From Dictyobacter aurantiacus (GTDB taxonomy: Bacteria; Chloroflexota; Ktedonobacteria; Ktedonobacterales; Ktedonobacteraceae), in contig NZ_BIFQ01000001.1 of NCBI RefSeq assembly GCF_003967515.1, positions 4,092,001-4,156,000 on the forward strand: a stretch of DNA of 64,000 bases, given 5' to 3'. This document shows, piece by piece, positions 50,217 to 58,671 of the stretch. Every line of letters begins with the position of its first letter. Positions within the stretch are counted from its first letter, which is position 1. A program made the position numbers and the translations under genes. The notes under the pieces were generated by a model. That model saw only the letters and a list, made by a program, of their open reading frames with translations, searched no databases and was not told the origin of the DNA.

Positions 50217-51035
50217 CTACATGTAGAGCGGATGACTGACCGGATTGAGCAGCAGCATGTGCACGATCTGGGCAGCTACGTTGACGAGCAGCAGGCTTCC
50301 CACGCTCACGCACGCTCCCAGCATCATGGCGGCTCGATGTCCCAGGGCAGGCTCCATACGCGCGGCGGCTCCTCGTCCTACCAGCAGGCTGATCAGCGTC
50401 AGGACCATGAAGGTCGCGAACAAGAGCAGGAAAGATGTAGGGTGACGCACAATCAGTCCGCCAAAGCCGCCCATAACCACGACGAATCCTACCAGGGTAA
50501 GACCAATCATGACCGGCATGGTGCGCTGCAGCAGGGCGTATCCCGCGATAGCGCACATGACGACTCCCGAGGCAAGCGCGGAGACATAGATACCATCATA
50601 GCTGACGCGTAACAGCGTGGAAGCGCTATACGCCGCTTGCGTTAGAGGGCTGGCATCTTCAATCAGGTAGAGATTGAGGCTGGCCACCAGCGAGACCGCG
50701 AACGCGATGACCGTTGTGGCCAGCGCGATCCAGAGACGCCGTGGAAAATGTTGTGCGTTGATCATGGCGTGGGATCCTTCCTGTAACTGCTGCCATCGTT
50801 CCAGGCAGGCATTGTTTATCAGATCAGAGAGTGTATGTAGCCAGATCGGGATGATGGCCGCCAGGCCGTGACGCCGCAGGGTATCATGACAGCTATCGCG
50901 AAATACCTGGACCATGCGCGATCCAAAGTCGCGCCGAAATGGCTCCGGGTAGGCGCGCAGAAAGAGGATATAGAGCCACGCTGAGAAGGCGATGATCCTT
51001 CGCACGGCGCGTGGGGAGAGCCTGTGGCGCGCCAT
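50217..51035 (-). CDS. Membrane protein following PadR regulator, possibly cut by an amber codon
   Basis: A 272-residue protein. The N-terminal part (FLRAYPEPFRRDFGSRMVQV, FRDSCHDTLRRHG) resembles the prefix found in PadR-associated permeases. About five helices follow (LWIALATTVIAFAVSLVASL and others). The start overlaps the PadR stop by one base (TAATG), so they are coupled. The frame ends at TAG (50217-50219) but stays open for 37 more sense codons to 50103, with a further likely helix (SLAAMGIALVTLLACAGSLG). Either a nonsense mutation shortened the protein or the codon is sometimes read through. Confidence 0.8.
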   Translation of the reverse strand: MARHRLSPRAVRRIIAFSAWLYILFLRAYPEPFRRDFGSRMVQVFRDSCHDTLRRHGLAAIIPIWLHTLSDLINNACLERWQQLQEGSHAMINAQHFPRRLWIALATTVIAFAVSLVASLNLYLIEDASPLTQAAYSASTLLRVSYDGIYVSALASGVVMCAIAGYALLQRTMPVMIGLTLVGFVVVMGGFGGLIVRHPTSFLLLFATFMVLTLISLLVGRGAAARMEPALGHRAAMMLGACVSVGSLLLVNVAAQIVHMLLLNPVSHPLYM

Positions 51036-51421
51036 TATATTCCTCCTTCGAAAGTGGCTATGCCTGGTTGCGGTAACAACTGCCGGGACTGTGCCATGCG
51101 TACCAGTTCCGCCAGGCGTTGCGCCTCCGCCCTGGCGACGCGCAGACCGAACGGCGTCAGGCGGTAGTAGTTGCGTCGCTCATCGTCCAGATCAGGGGCG
51201 GGCCGTTCAGTGGACTCCTCGATCAGTCCATCAGCCAGCAGGCGGCGAATCGTGCGATAGAGCGTTCCTGGTCCCAAATTGACCTTGCCACCACTGCTTT
51301 GGGCCGCCTCCTGCATGATGCCATAGCCATGCCGCTCCCCGCCAGCCAAGGCCAGCAGAATCTGAAAGGCAGCCACCGGCAACGGAAGCAGCGCTTCTGG
51401 ATCTTCTCTGCCCTCTTTCAT
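51035..51421 (-). CDS. PadR-family transcription regulator
   Basis: About 128 residues. PVAAFQILLALAGGERHGYG, IMQEAAQSSGGKVNLGPGTL, YRTIRRLLADGLIEES and RRNYYRLTPFGLRVA are the PadR winged helix. A short C-terminal helix follows. The ATG at 51421 follows GAGGAGGTG; upstream in-frame codons have no family likeness. It forms an operon with the membrane protein downstream, an arrangement common for PadR genes, and probably represses it through the palindrome at 51463-51489. Confidence 0.94.
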   Translation of the reverse strand: MKEGREDPEALLPLPVAAFQILLALAGGERHGYGIMQEAAQSSGGKVNLGPGTLYRTIRRLLADGLIEESTERPAPDLDDERRNYYRLTPFGLRVARAEAQRLAELVRMAQSRQLLPQPGIATFEGGI

Positions 51422-51462
51422 AAGCACCTCCTCGCGTGTTATATGGAAAATAGTATCCACAC

Positions 51463-51489
51463 TGTATATAACTAATGCGGATATATACA
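51463..51489. promoter_or_regulatory. Putative PadR operator
   Basis: TGTATATA (51463-51470) and TATATACA (51482-51489) are perfect inverted copies separated by 11 bases, about 42-68 bases upstream of the PadR start. PadR-type repressors commonly bind such AT-rich dyads in their own promoters. The right arm could also overlap the -10 region. Confidence 0.55.
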
Positions 51490-51720
51490 CTATGGATATA
51501 ATAAAGCAAAAGGGAGCGCTTGTCAAGGACGAAAGGCCCGGCTGCGCCGAGATGAAGCTTTGTGAGAGTATCGTTTTTTGTATCGTTTCTTTTCTCCATA
51601 TCTCACAGCAATTTGTTATGACGCAGTTGCATTGTAGAAATTGTGGGGATTCTAAACTCGTATTGGTTATAGAATGTGTCTGACTCTCACGATCATCGCT
51701 CTGAGCATGCTTACGTTTTC

Positions 51721-51842
51721 GCACCTGCGGTGCTCAGGAGTCCATTGTGTGTTGGTGCATCGGGTGCTCGGATGCGCATCCGATGCACCAACACACAAAA
51801 CCGGTGCGGCCGCGAGCGGATGCCCGTGCGGGGCGCTCACAA
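51721..51842. repeat. Composite palindromic repeat, P9 copy
   Basis: Hairpin A is GCACC-TGC-GGTGC (51721-51733). Hairpin B has 23-base arms (51745-51767, 51776-51798) with one G-T type mismatch and apex CGGGTGC/GCATCCG. Module C is 51801-51842 with GTGCGGCCGCGAGCGGATGC then CCGTGCGGGGCGCT. It lies between divergent PadR and PBP genes. The remaining bases of the 51422-51988 gap contain only the PadR operator. Confidence 0.9.
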
Positions 51843-51988
51843 GCCCCCATGGTGGCGGAAGTCAGACTCTCTCTCTATAGAGAAGGTAGCTATGGTTTTT
51901 TTGAGCAAAAAATGTATATATTCTTTTGAAACATGGCGAAAAGAAGCGATACAGCGCTATCTATGCATTTTGAGAAGGGAAGGGGGCT

Positions 51989-53674
51989 ATGATGAGAATA
52001 AATTCCAGCATTCGAAAGCTTACGACTATATTTGTCGTTATGTTCGTTGCCATCAGTGGATGTCTTGTCTACTGGCAGGTGGTGAAGGCGGACCAGGTGA
52101 CGGCGACGCCGCATAATCCGCGCATCTGTCAGCCGGATAATGTGCCGTTGCGCGGCAATATCTATGATCGCAATGGCGTCTTGCTGGCTTATTCGGTCCC
52201 CGATCCCAATGCATGTGGGGGATATACTCGTCACTATACCGATCCTTCACTGGCCGGGCTGATCGGTTATTATGTGGCGGGCGGCCTGTATCCCGCGATC
52301 GGTCTGGAGGCGCAATATGATGCGGTCCTGAGCGGCGCGACGGGTCAGACAGCGATCAATAATCTTGTTCACAAGATCTTGCATACATCGCAGGTTGGCA
52401 ATAATATCTACCTGACCATCGACGAGCGCATCCAGAAGGTTGTGGCGCGCGATTATGCCGACTACACACCTGATCCAACGGGGACGGCATTCATCAATCA
52501 TACCTATCCCACTTATCCAACGGATCGCGGTGCCGCCGTGGTGACCGATCCTCATACCGGCGAGATCCTGGCTATGGTTAGCTCGCCGGGTTATGATCCC
52601 AATAAAATGGTTGATACCCTGACGCATTCACAGAACCCGACCTCGTACTACGATCAGCTCGTCAAAGATCCGGAGAATCCACTGCTCTATCGACCAACAC
52701 AGGGACTCTACTCGCCGGGTTCGACGTTTAAGACGGTGACCCTGATGGCCGGACTCGACTCGGGGGCCACAACGCTGGACCAGAACTGGGACATGCAGAA
52801 TGCCTATAAGCCCTGGGCCATTCCGCAGACAGCAGACAGTCCGGGTACCACTGTGGTGGGAGATAATCTGGGTTACGGCAAGTATGTATTCCACTTTCCC
52901 GTCAACACCGAGTTCGGGTATGCCAACTCGGACAATATCATGTTTGCCCATATCGGGGCCAACGTCGGGCAGCAGAAGTGGCTGGATTACACAAAGCGGA
53001 TGTACTTTGATCAGACGATCCCGGCTGATCTCCCGATCGCCCAAAGCCACGTTCTGCAGGCTGATGGTAACCTTAATTTCGCTAACTTTGTCAACGACGC
53101 ATATGGTCAGGGTGTGGATTTTGTGACGCCGATGCAGATGTCGCTGGTGGACAATACCGCCGCGAATAACGGCACCTTGATGCGCCCGATGCTGATCTCA
53201 AAGATTACGGATAAGCAGAACAATGTGGTGCAGAACTTTGATCCACAGCAGCTCAGCAACGTGATTAGCCCCGATGCCGCCTATAATACGCGTGTGGGCA
53301 TGAATGCCGTCGCGACCTGTGGGAGCGCCTGGCATATCACCGAGGACAACCGTCCCCCGACCACTGTGATCGGCAAGACCGGCACAGGTGAAGTGGGCGG
53401 CGGCAAGCCTCCTGAGAGCTGGATGATTACGCAGGCCCCCTTCGATATCAACAACCCGCAGCAGGTACCGGCACTCACCATCGTCGCTATGCGCGAGAAC
53501 GGCGGTGAGGGCGCCTATAGCATCGGACCCGCCATCTGGCACATGTACAGCGACATCTTTAACCAGAATCTGGTCAAAACGCCGCTGGCCCCCTGGAACG
53601 ATCCCAATGTGTTCTGTCCCGAACACAATCTGTGGCAGACACGGACCGGCCCCCAGGTGCATGGCAACCAGTAG
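51989..53674 (+). CDS. Class B penicillin-binding protein (transpeptidase)
   Basis: A 561-residue protein with an N-terminal membrane anchor (TTIFVVMFVAISGCLVYW) and a PBP dimerisation part beginning RGNIYDRNGVLLA. The transpeptidase domain has the SxxK Ser in SPGSTFK near residue 245, SxN as YANSDN, and KTGTGE. It crosslinks peptidoglycan and is similar in layout to PbpA of actinobacteria. No transglycosylase domain is present. GAAGGGAAGGGGG precedes the ATG; a second ATG at 51992 is equally possible. Confidence 0.94.
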   Translation: MMRINSSIRKLTTIFVVMFVAISGCLVYWQVVKADQVTATPHNPRICQPDNVPLRGNIYDRNGVLLAYSVPDPNACGGYTRHYTDPSLAGLIGYYVAGGLYPAIGLEAQYDAVLSGATGQTAINNLVHKILHTSQVGNNIYLTIDERIQKVVARDYADYTPDPTGTAFINHTYPTYPTDRGAAVVTDPHTGEILAMVSSPGYDPNKMVDTLTHSQNPTSYYDQLVKDPENPLLYRPTQGLYSPGSTFKTVTLMAGLDSGATTLDQNWDMQNAYKPWAIPQTADSPGTTVVGDNLGYGKYVFHFPVNTEFGYANSDNIMFAHIGANVGQQKWLDYTKRMYFDQTIPADLPIAQSHVLQADGNLNFANFVNDAYGQGVDFVTPMQMSLVDNTAANNGTLMRPMLISKITDKQNNVVQNFDPQQLSNVISPDAAYNTRVGMNAVATCGSAWHITEDNRPPTTVIGKTGTGEVGGGKPPESWMITQAPFDINNPQQVPALTIVAMRENGGEGAYSIGPAIWHMYSDIFNQNLVKTPLAPWNDPNVFCPEHNLWQTRTGPQVHGNQ

Positions 53675-53857
53675 CGGCCTGGTATCTACCTGTGTTGCTT
53701 TTCTCAACGGCATTATTCCATTTCATTCTGTGAGTCTCGTGAGATATGTGGAGGGTGTTTGAGAGCTATCTGTGATGTTGTCTCGCTAGCATTACCACTT
53801 AATCAGAGAGATCTCTGAAAGCAGAGAGAGGAATGATGAGAAAAAAGGAGGTGCATA

Positions 53858-54517
53858 ATGGGAAAGACGCAACTTGAGAAGGTGGTTCAGATACCCGCAG
53901 ATGCCGTCCAACTGGCCGGATCGCTGGCGCTGCCTGAACACGCGGGGGGCCTGGTGGTGTTCGCCCATGGCAGCGGGAGCAGCCGCTTCAGTCCGAGAAA
54001 TACCTTTGTGGCCCGGCAACTGAATCAGGCGGGTATCGGCACCCTCCTGATGGACCTGCTGACCGAAGATGAAGATAGGCGTTATGAGACGCGCTTCGAT
54101 ATCGACCTGCTGACTGATCGCCTGCTTCAGGCCACCTACTGGCTGCAGAAGCAGACCGCGACCAAGGACCAGGCGATCGGCTACTTTGGCGCGAGCACCG
54201 GAGCGGCGGCGGCGCTCAAGGCGGCGGCGGCGCGACCATCGTCGGTCCGCGCGGTGGTCTCTCGTGGCGGACGCCCCGATCTGGCTGATGAGGCGCTGGC
54301 GAAGGTTCAATCGCCCACCCTCTTGATTGTCGGTGGCAACGATCCTGTGGTGCTGCAACTGAACCGCAGCGCTTTTGAGCAGCTTCCTGGCGAGAAAGAG
54401 CTGGTTATTGTCCCTGGCGCGACGCACCTGTTCGAGGAGCCCGGCACCCTGGAGGAGGTGGCCCGTTTAGCGACCGGATGGTTCAGGCGCCATCTGCACA
54501 GCGTGCCCGTGGCCTGA
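53858..54517 (+). CDS. Alpha/beta hydrolase, dienelactone-hydrolase-like
   Basis: A 219-residue protein. It starts with LAGSLALPEHAGGLVVFAHG, has nucleophile Ser in YFGASTGAAA, the acid in VGGNDPVV and His in GATHLFEEPG. These place it with small DLH-like hydrolases often found next to phosphoribosyltransferases, though none is present here. The substrate is unknown. AAAGGAGGTG precedes the ATG. It is a single gene on the plus strand followed by composite repeat P10. Confidence 0.92.
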   Translation: MGKTQLEKVVQIPADAVQLAGSLALPEHAGGLVVFAHGSGSSRFSPRNTFVARQLNQAGIGTLLMDLLTEDEDRRYETRFDIDLLTDRLLQATYWLQKQTATKDQAIGYFGASTGAAAALKAAAARPSSVRAVVSRGGRPDLADEALAKVQSPTLLIVGGNDPVVLQLNRSAFEQLPGEKELVIVPGATHLFEEPGTLEEVARLATGWFRRHLHSVPVA

Positions 54518-54593
54518 ATACGCCACGCTACAATTGATCAGGGTTAGAATGTGTTTTACTCCCTTCTTATTGGGGGGATGTGATAGTCCCCGC

Positions 54594-54699
54594 ACAGGCG
54601 CGCGTGCGCGCCCGCACTGTTATTTGTATATTGGTGCATCGGGCGCGCATGCGCGCCCGATGCACCAATATACAAATAATTCTTGAGCACCGCAGTTGC
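54594..54699. repeat. Composite palindromic repeat, P10 copy with perfect 60-base palindrome
   Basis: The core is an exact palindrome with 30-base arms and no spacer (54620-54649, 54650-54679), centred on GCGCGCA|TGCGCGC. To the left, 54594-54616 is a reverse-oriented GC-rich module (CAGGCGCGCGTGCGCGCCCG). To the right, 54685-54699 reads GAGCACCGCAGTTGC, the counterpart of hairpin A. It lies between codirectional genes. Confidence 0.92.
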
Positions 54700-54717
54700 G
54701 AAACTTCCCCTCCCGGC

Positions 54718-54852
54718 GTGCCTCCTACGGCAGAGTTTACGCGTCAGTACCTGGAAAAGTACAAAGAGAAAGTCTTTGTGGTCAGGAATAATGCTGACCG
54801 AGAGCGTCTGCTGTCATTGCTCGAGAAAGATAGCCAGGCTATGCTACAATAG
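54718..54852 (+). CDS. Short open frame, possible gene remnant
   Basis: A 44-codon frame from a GTG start reads FTRQYLEKYKEKVFVVRNNA and ends KDSQAMLQ. It looks protein-like in composition, but no family is recognised and no ribosome site is seen. The same frame continues upstream into the palindrome, so this may be the 3' end of a gene broken by the repeat, or chance. The gltX promoter candidate overlaps its 3' end. Confidence 0.25.
   Translation: MPPTAEFTRQYLEKYKEKVFVVRNNADRERLLSLLEKDSQAMLQ
54817..54845 (+). promoter_or_regulatory. Putative promoter of gltX
   Basis: TTGCTC (54817-54822) and TATGCT (54840-54845) are spaced by 17 bases. Transcription would start near 54852, about 38 bases before the gltX ATG, whose TAGGAGGGG ribosome site is strong. 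Confidence 0.4.
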
Positions 54853-54889
54853 TTCCACAACTGGCATTCTTGCGTAGGAGGGGTTTTTT

Positions 54890-56410
54890 ATGACGCAAAT
54901 AGATCATGGTATTAAGGAGCAGCGTGGGCTGGACGGTGGACAGAAGCCGCGCCTGCGTTTTGCTCCCAGCCCGACTGGATTGATGCATATCGGGGGATAT
55001 CGTACGGCCCTGTTCGATTGGCTCTACGCGCGCCAGACCGGCGGGACGTTTGTGTTGAGGATTGAAGATACCGATACGCTGCGTACCGTGGAGGGGGCGG
55101 TTGAATTCCTGCTCGAAGGTATGCGCTGGCTGGGTATGGATATAGATGAAGGTCCCGGTGTTGGTGGCGACTATGGTCCATACATTCAGACGCAGCGGCA
55201 GGAGCTGTATCAGCAATATGCACAGCAGTTGATCGAGGCGGGGCACGCCTATCGCTGCTACTGTACGCCCGAGCGCCTGGAGAGCATGCGCCGGGAGCAG
55301 CAGGCACAGAAATTGCCGCCGCGCTATGATCGTCGCTGCCGCTATCTTTCAGATGGGGAGCGCGCCGCCAACGAGGCGGCCGGCCTCAAGTCTACCGTGC
55401 GCTTCGCCATGCCGCTGGAAGGCGAGACGACCGTGCATGACGAGTTGCGTGGTGATATCACGTTCCGCAATGCCGACATCGATGATGCCATCCTGCTCAA
55501 ATCGAACGGGATTCCTACCTATCACCTGGCGCATGCCGTCGATGATCACCTGATGAAGATCACCCACATGATCAGGGCCGAAGAATGGATCTCTAGCTTC
55601 CCGCTACACTACCGGGTCTGGCAGGCTCTGGACTGGGAGATGCCGCTGGTCTATCACGCGCCCGACGTGTTGGGCAAGGACAGGCGCAAGCTGAGCAAGC
55701 GCCACGGCGCCGCCTCCTGGCAGGAACTGCGGCAGCAGGGTTTCCTGCCCGAGGCGGTCTTTAATTTCCTGGCCCTCATCGGCTGGTCGTACGACGACAA
55801 GACCGAGTTCTTCACCCGCGAGGAGCTGATCCGCCTCTTCTCGCTGGAACGCATGAGCGTATCCGGCGCCATCTACGATGAGGAGAAGCTGGCCTGGATG
55901 AATGGTGTCTACATCCGCAAGCTCTCGCTTGAAGAGCTGACGCGGCGCACCCTGCCCTACATGGAGCGTTCCGAAGCCGAGGGCGGCTTGCCGGATTCCA
56001 TCCAGCGCCCGCTCGACGTGGAGTACACACAACTAGTGCTGAATCTGGAGCACGAGCGATTGCGGACGCTGGGCGAGGCCGCGCACGCTGTTTCATACTT
56101 CTATCGCGAGGACTGGGAATACGAGACGCCTCTGATCCAGAAGGGGATGGATCAGGAGAGCACCAGAAACGTCCTGCTACGCTCGCGCGACCTGCTGGCG
56201 GGGCTGGACCCCTGGGAATCTACGCATCTGGAGGAGCAACTGCGCGCGCTGATGACGGAACTGGCCCTCAAGCCTTCTCAGTTCCTGGGAACCTTGCGGG
56301 TCGCGGTCAGTGGCCGCAAAGCTACGCCGCCCCTCTTTCAGATGCTCGAAGTCCTGGGCCGTAAGAGCACGCTGTCCCGCATTGAGCGCGCCCTGAATGG
56401 CCTGGCATAA
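54890..56410 (+). CDS. gltX: Glutamate-tRNA ligase
   Basis: The 506-residue product is a class I synthetase. The HIGH-type motif is in APSPTGLMHIGGYRTALFDW and the KMSKS-type motif is KLSKRHGA. FVLRIEDTD and YRCYCTPERLE with the anticodon-binding helical C-terminus are also present. It charges tRNA-Glu (or also tRNA-Gln if the cell uses the transamidation route). AGGAGG precedes the ATG. An insertion sequence lies 148 bases past its stop, separating it from a downstream hairpin terminator. Confidence 0.97.
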   Translation: MTQIDHGIKEQRGLDGGQKPRLRFAPSPTGLMHIGGYRTALFDWLYARQTGGTFVLRIEDTDTLRTVEGAVEFLLEGMRWLGMDIDEGPGVGGDYGPYIQTQRQELYQQYAQQLIEAGHAYRCYCTPERLESMRREQQAQKLPPRYDRRCRYLSDGERAANEAAGLKSTVRFAMPLEGETTVHDELRGDITFRNADIDDAILLKSNGIPTYHLAHAVDDHLMKITHMIRAEEWISSFPLHYRVWQALDWEMPLVYHAPDVLGKDRRKLSKRHGAASWQELRQQGFLPEAVFNFLALIGWSYDDKTEFFTREELIRLFSLERMSVSGAIYDEEKLAWMNGVYIRKLSLEELTRRTLPYMERSEAEGGLPDSIQRPLDVEYTQLVLNLEHERLRTLGEAAHAVSYFYREDWEYETPLIQKGMDQESTRNVLLRSRDLLAGLDPWESTHLEEQLRALMTELALKPSQFLGTLRVAVSGRKATPPLFQMLEVLGRKSTLSRIERALNGLA

Positions 56411-56558
56411 CGAAACACCCTATGCGGTGCTTTTGGGTTCGTGTGTGGAACGTGGGCGTGGGGGTACCACGTGCGCCGGCGTGGGCGACACGGGAAGTGG
56501 TGTCGTGGGGGGACGTGGGCTGCCATTGCTGGCGCTGGCAGCCCGGTCGACCGCGAGG

Positions 56559-58074
56559 GCATCTGTTGATACTAAATCACGATGAAGGTGAAAAAACGAG
56601 GCACAAAGTCGGGTCGATCCGAACGTCCCTGACGGACACGATGGGCGTAGCGTGGCGGTCGGATGGTCGGCAGATCAGGTGGGGCCGGGGTGTAGGACCT
56701 CAGCAGAGCAGGGACGGCTGGCTCGATGCGCCGCGAGGGCCGGATCAAACCCTGGCGCCGACCCACCTCGAGCAGTCGCTGGATCAGGGGCTGCCCACCC
56801 GATCGCGTGGGCGCCTGAGCAAGCAAGGTGGCAAGCACGGGCAAGGACACGTCGAAGAGAGGGACCTGGGCGGCGAAGGCCACCTGAGCGTGGAGCGCAT
56901 GGAGCACCTGAGCCAGGATGAAGGCGGCGAAGAGCTGCTGAAGCACCAGGAGAGGATCGCAGGACCACCACACGCGAATGCCCAGCGTGCATTTGAGCGC
57001 TTTGAACGCCAGCTCGATCTCCCAGCGACGCGCGTAGAGGCGAGCGGCCTCGCTCATGCTCAAGCGATCGGGTTCGCAGATGTTGGTCAGATACTGGTAC
57101 AGCTTGCCGTGATGCTCAAACTGGATCAGGCGCACCCGGTGGGCACAGCGATCGGCGCGGTAGGCTCCCAGCCAGACCAGGGCGTCGAGCGTGGTGCCTT
57201 GCTGCACAAAGACGTGCAGGATCTGGTAGGAGGTCTTCTCCCGCATCCGTGAGAGCCAGAAAAAGCCCTGGTCCGTGAGCCAGTCAAACCAGGGAAAGCT
57301 GAAGTAGCCCAGATCGGCCAGCAGCAGGCTGCCAGCGGGCAATCCACGCACCACGTCCTGGACGAGCAGTTTTTCATTGGCAAAGACGTCCTCACGGAAG
57401 AGGATACGAACCCATTGCTGGCGGCGGACATCAAAGAGGGCGGCCAGTCTGCCGACCAGCAGGCGTGGACTGTCCACGGCTTCATCGCGCACATCCTGCA
57501 TGCGCCGCTGGACGGCATCGAGCGTGGTTTGATCCAGAGCGAAGATATGGGAAACCCAGGGAAGCAGATCACACTGGGCGACCGCCTGGGTTTGGGCATG
57601 CAAGCCGGTGCTCACGCGCAGCAGGAGGCGCTGCCAGACGTCGAGGGAGGTGTGCAAGAGGCGTTTGCGGATGGCGTCACGAGTATGGGGCAAGAGAGGA
57701 AAGTGGCCGACCCCCGACCAGGTGATCAGGCGCCAGACGCAGGCATAGCTCTTCAAGCCGCGCAGCAGCGCCAGCAAGACCGCCAGACACAGATGCTCAG
57801 AGGAGAGCACTGCGGGTCGTCCACGAGGGCGGCTCACCGCAGCGGCAGGGGGATCAGAGGGTTCGATGAGGCGCTGCAAGCAGCCAACGATCTGTTGTGA
57901 GAGCGAATCGGCATTCGCCTCTTCGGGCCCAGATGCGGTATGATGAGGCATACGAGGAAGATCCTTTCGAAAACGTGTGATGACAATTTCTTTGGATGTT
58001 CCTCGATATTTGCCACTCTGGCAAGTCTCCCTCCCCATCCAGAGACCTTTTGGCTATTTAGTATCAACAGATGC
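56559..58074. mobile_element. IS4-type insertion sequence, intact
   Basis: The element of 1516 bases has perfect 19-base terminal inverted repeats: GCATCTGTTGATACTAAAT (56559-56577) and its reverse complement (58056-58074). It is flanked by a 7-base direct repeat CGCGAGG (56552-56558 and 58075-58081), a typical target duplication; the boundary can shift by one base. It holds one transposase gene. Matching flanks and undamaged ends suggest a recent insertion. The target lay between two GGTCGACC sequences downstream of gltX. Confidence 0.93.
56572..57951 (-). CDS. IS4-family transposase (DDE)
   Basis: About 459 residues. The DDE residues are visible as FALDQTTLD, LLADLGYFSFPWF and the YxxRWxIE block YARRWEIELAFKALK. 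A basic patch RPRGRPAVL lies near the N-terminus. The enzyme cuts and joins the element ends. The ATG at 57951 is chosen; a longer frame reaches 58038, close to the right end. The stop lies just inside the left inverted repeat. The gene appears intact. Confidence 0.92.
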   Translation of the reverse strand: MPHHTASGPEEANADSLSQQIVGCLQRLIEPSDPPAAAVSRPRGRPAVLSSEHLCLAVLLALLRGLKSYACVWRLITWSGVGHFPLLPHTRDAIRKRLLHTSLDVWQRLLLRVSTGLHAQTQAVAQCDLLPWVSHIFALDQTTLDAVQRRMQDVRDEAVDSPRLLVGRLAALFDVRRQQWVRILFREDVFANEKLLVQDVVRGLPAGSLLLADLGYFSFPWFDWLTDQGFFWLSRMREKTSYQILHVFVQQGTTLDALVWLGAYRADRCAHRVRLIQFEHHGKLYQYLTNICEPDRLSMSEAARLYARRWEIELAFKALKCTLGIRVWWSCDPLLVLQQLFAAFILAQVLHALHAQVAFAAQVPLFDVSLPVLATLLAQAPTRSGGQPLIQRLLEVGRRQGLIRPSRRIEPAVPALLRSYTPAPPDLPTIRPPRYAHRVRQGRSDRPDFVPRFFTFIVI

Positions 58075-58190
58075 CGCGAGGGTCGACCCTACAGGGGCGT
58101 TTCGTTTTTTGAGGAGCGTTGCGGATTCCGGGGGCGTTTCGTGTTTTTTGTTGCATGCCTGTTTGCGAACATTTGAATGATATTCGATGG

Positions 58191-58228
58191 CTCTCCGTCC
58201 TTCCCCCCGAAGGGCGGAGAGTTTATTT
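58191..58228 (+). terminator. Rho-independent terminator, probably of gltX before IS insertion
   Basis: CTCTCCGTCCTT (58191-58202) pairs with AAGGGCGGAGAG (58210-58221) apart from one mismatch; a T-rich tail TTTATTTAATTT follows. No plus-strand gene ends just before it except gltX, now separated by the insertion sequence, so it was likely the gltX terminator. Confidence 0.65.
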
Positions 58229-58671
58229 AATTTATGTTGTTGCTTGACATGGTTGCTACGTGTCCGGTATCCTGAAAAGACGCGGATGCATGTGCTACGT
58301 TTTTCGCGTTAGATTGGGATAAAAAGATGAACTCCTCAATCACTATCCAGAATTGGTTGTTTCTTTCACCTGCGTATGATAGACAGCTTCATAGGTGGGG
58401 CTGGATTGCTTATTACTGACGAATCCAGGAGCGCTAGCTCTGGCGATGGGTATAGGTGAGAACGCTTCCTGATACCCATTGATAATGCGTTCATCTCAAA
58501 ATAATACTTTCGATTCCTCACAACTTATCTTTCCTCCTGGCTGATCCACGCCTGTTGCGAATGGATCTTTTTGTGCTGCTTGAAACTTCCATGCGGCCGC
58601 GCTCCGCCATTTCCTTTTTCTTTACTTCTGAAGAAATCACACATTTTTCATGCATAGAAAAGGAAAAAGGA
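58229..58671. other. Intergenic region upstream of tlyA
   Basis: These 443 bases include the tlyA promoter region. A longer plus frame from 58555 reads into tlyA but has no family likeness before 58672. No repeat or palindrome of the main families is seen. Confidence 0.5.

Noticed and set aside
54580..54717. Coding frame through the P10 palindrome
   Set aside because: The codons come from the palindrome itself (Arg/Ala-rich from GCGC), so the frame is a by-product of repeat sequence.
56422..57252. Plus-strand frame across the left end of the IS
   Set aside because: It overlaps the transposase gene on the other strand and has no domain; it is a GC-driven shadow.
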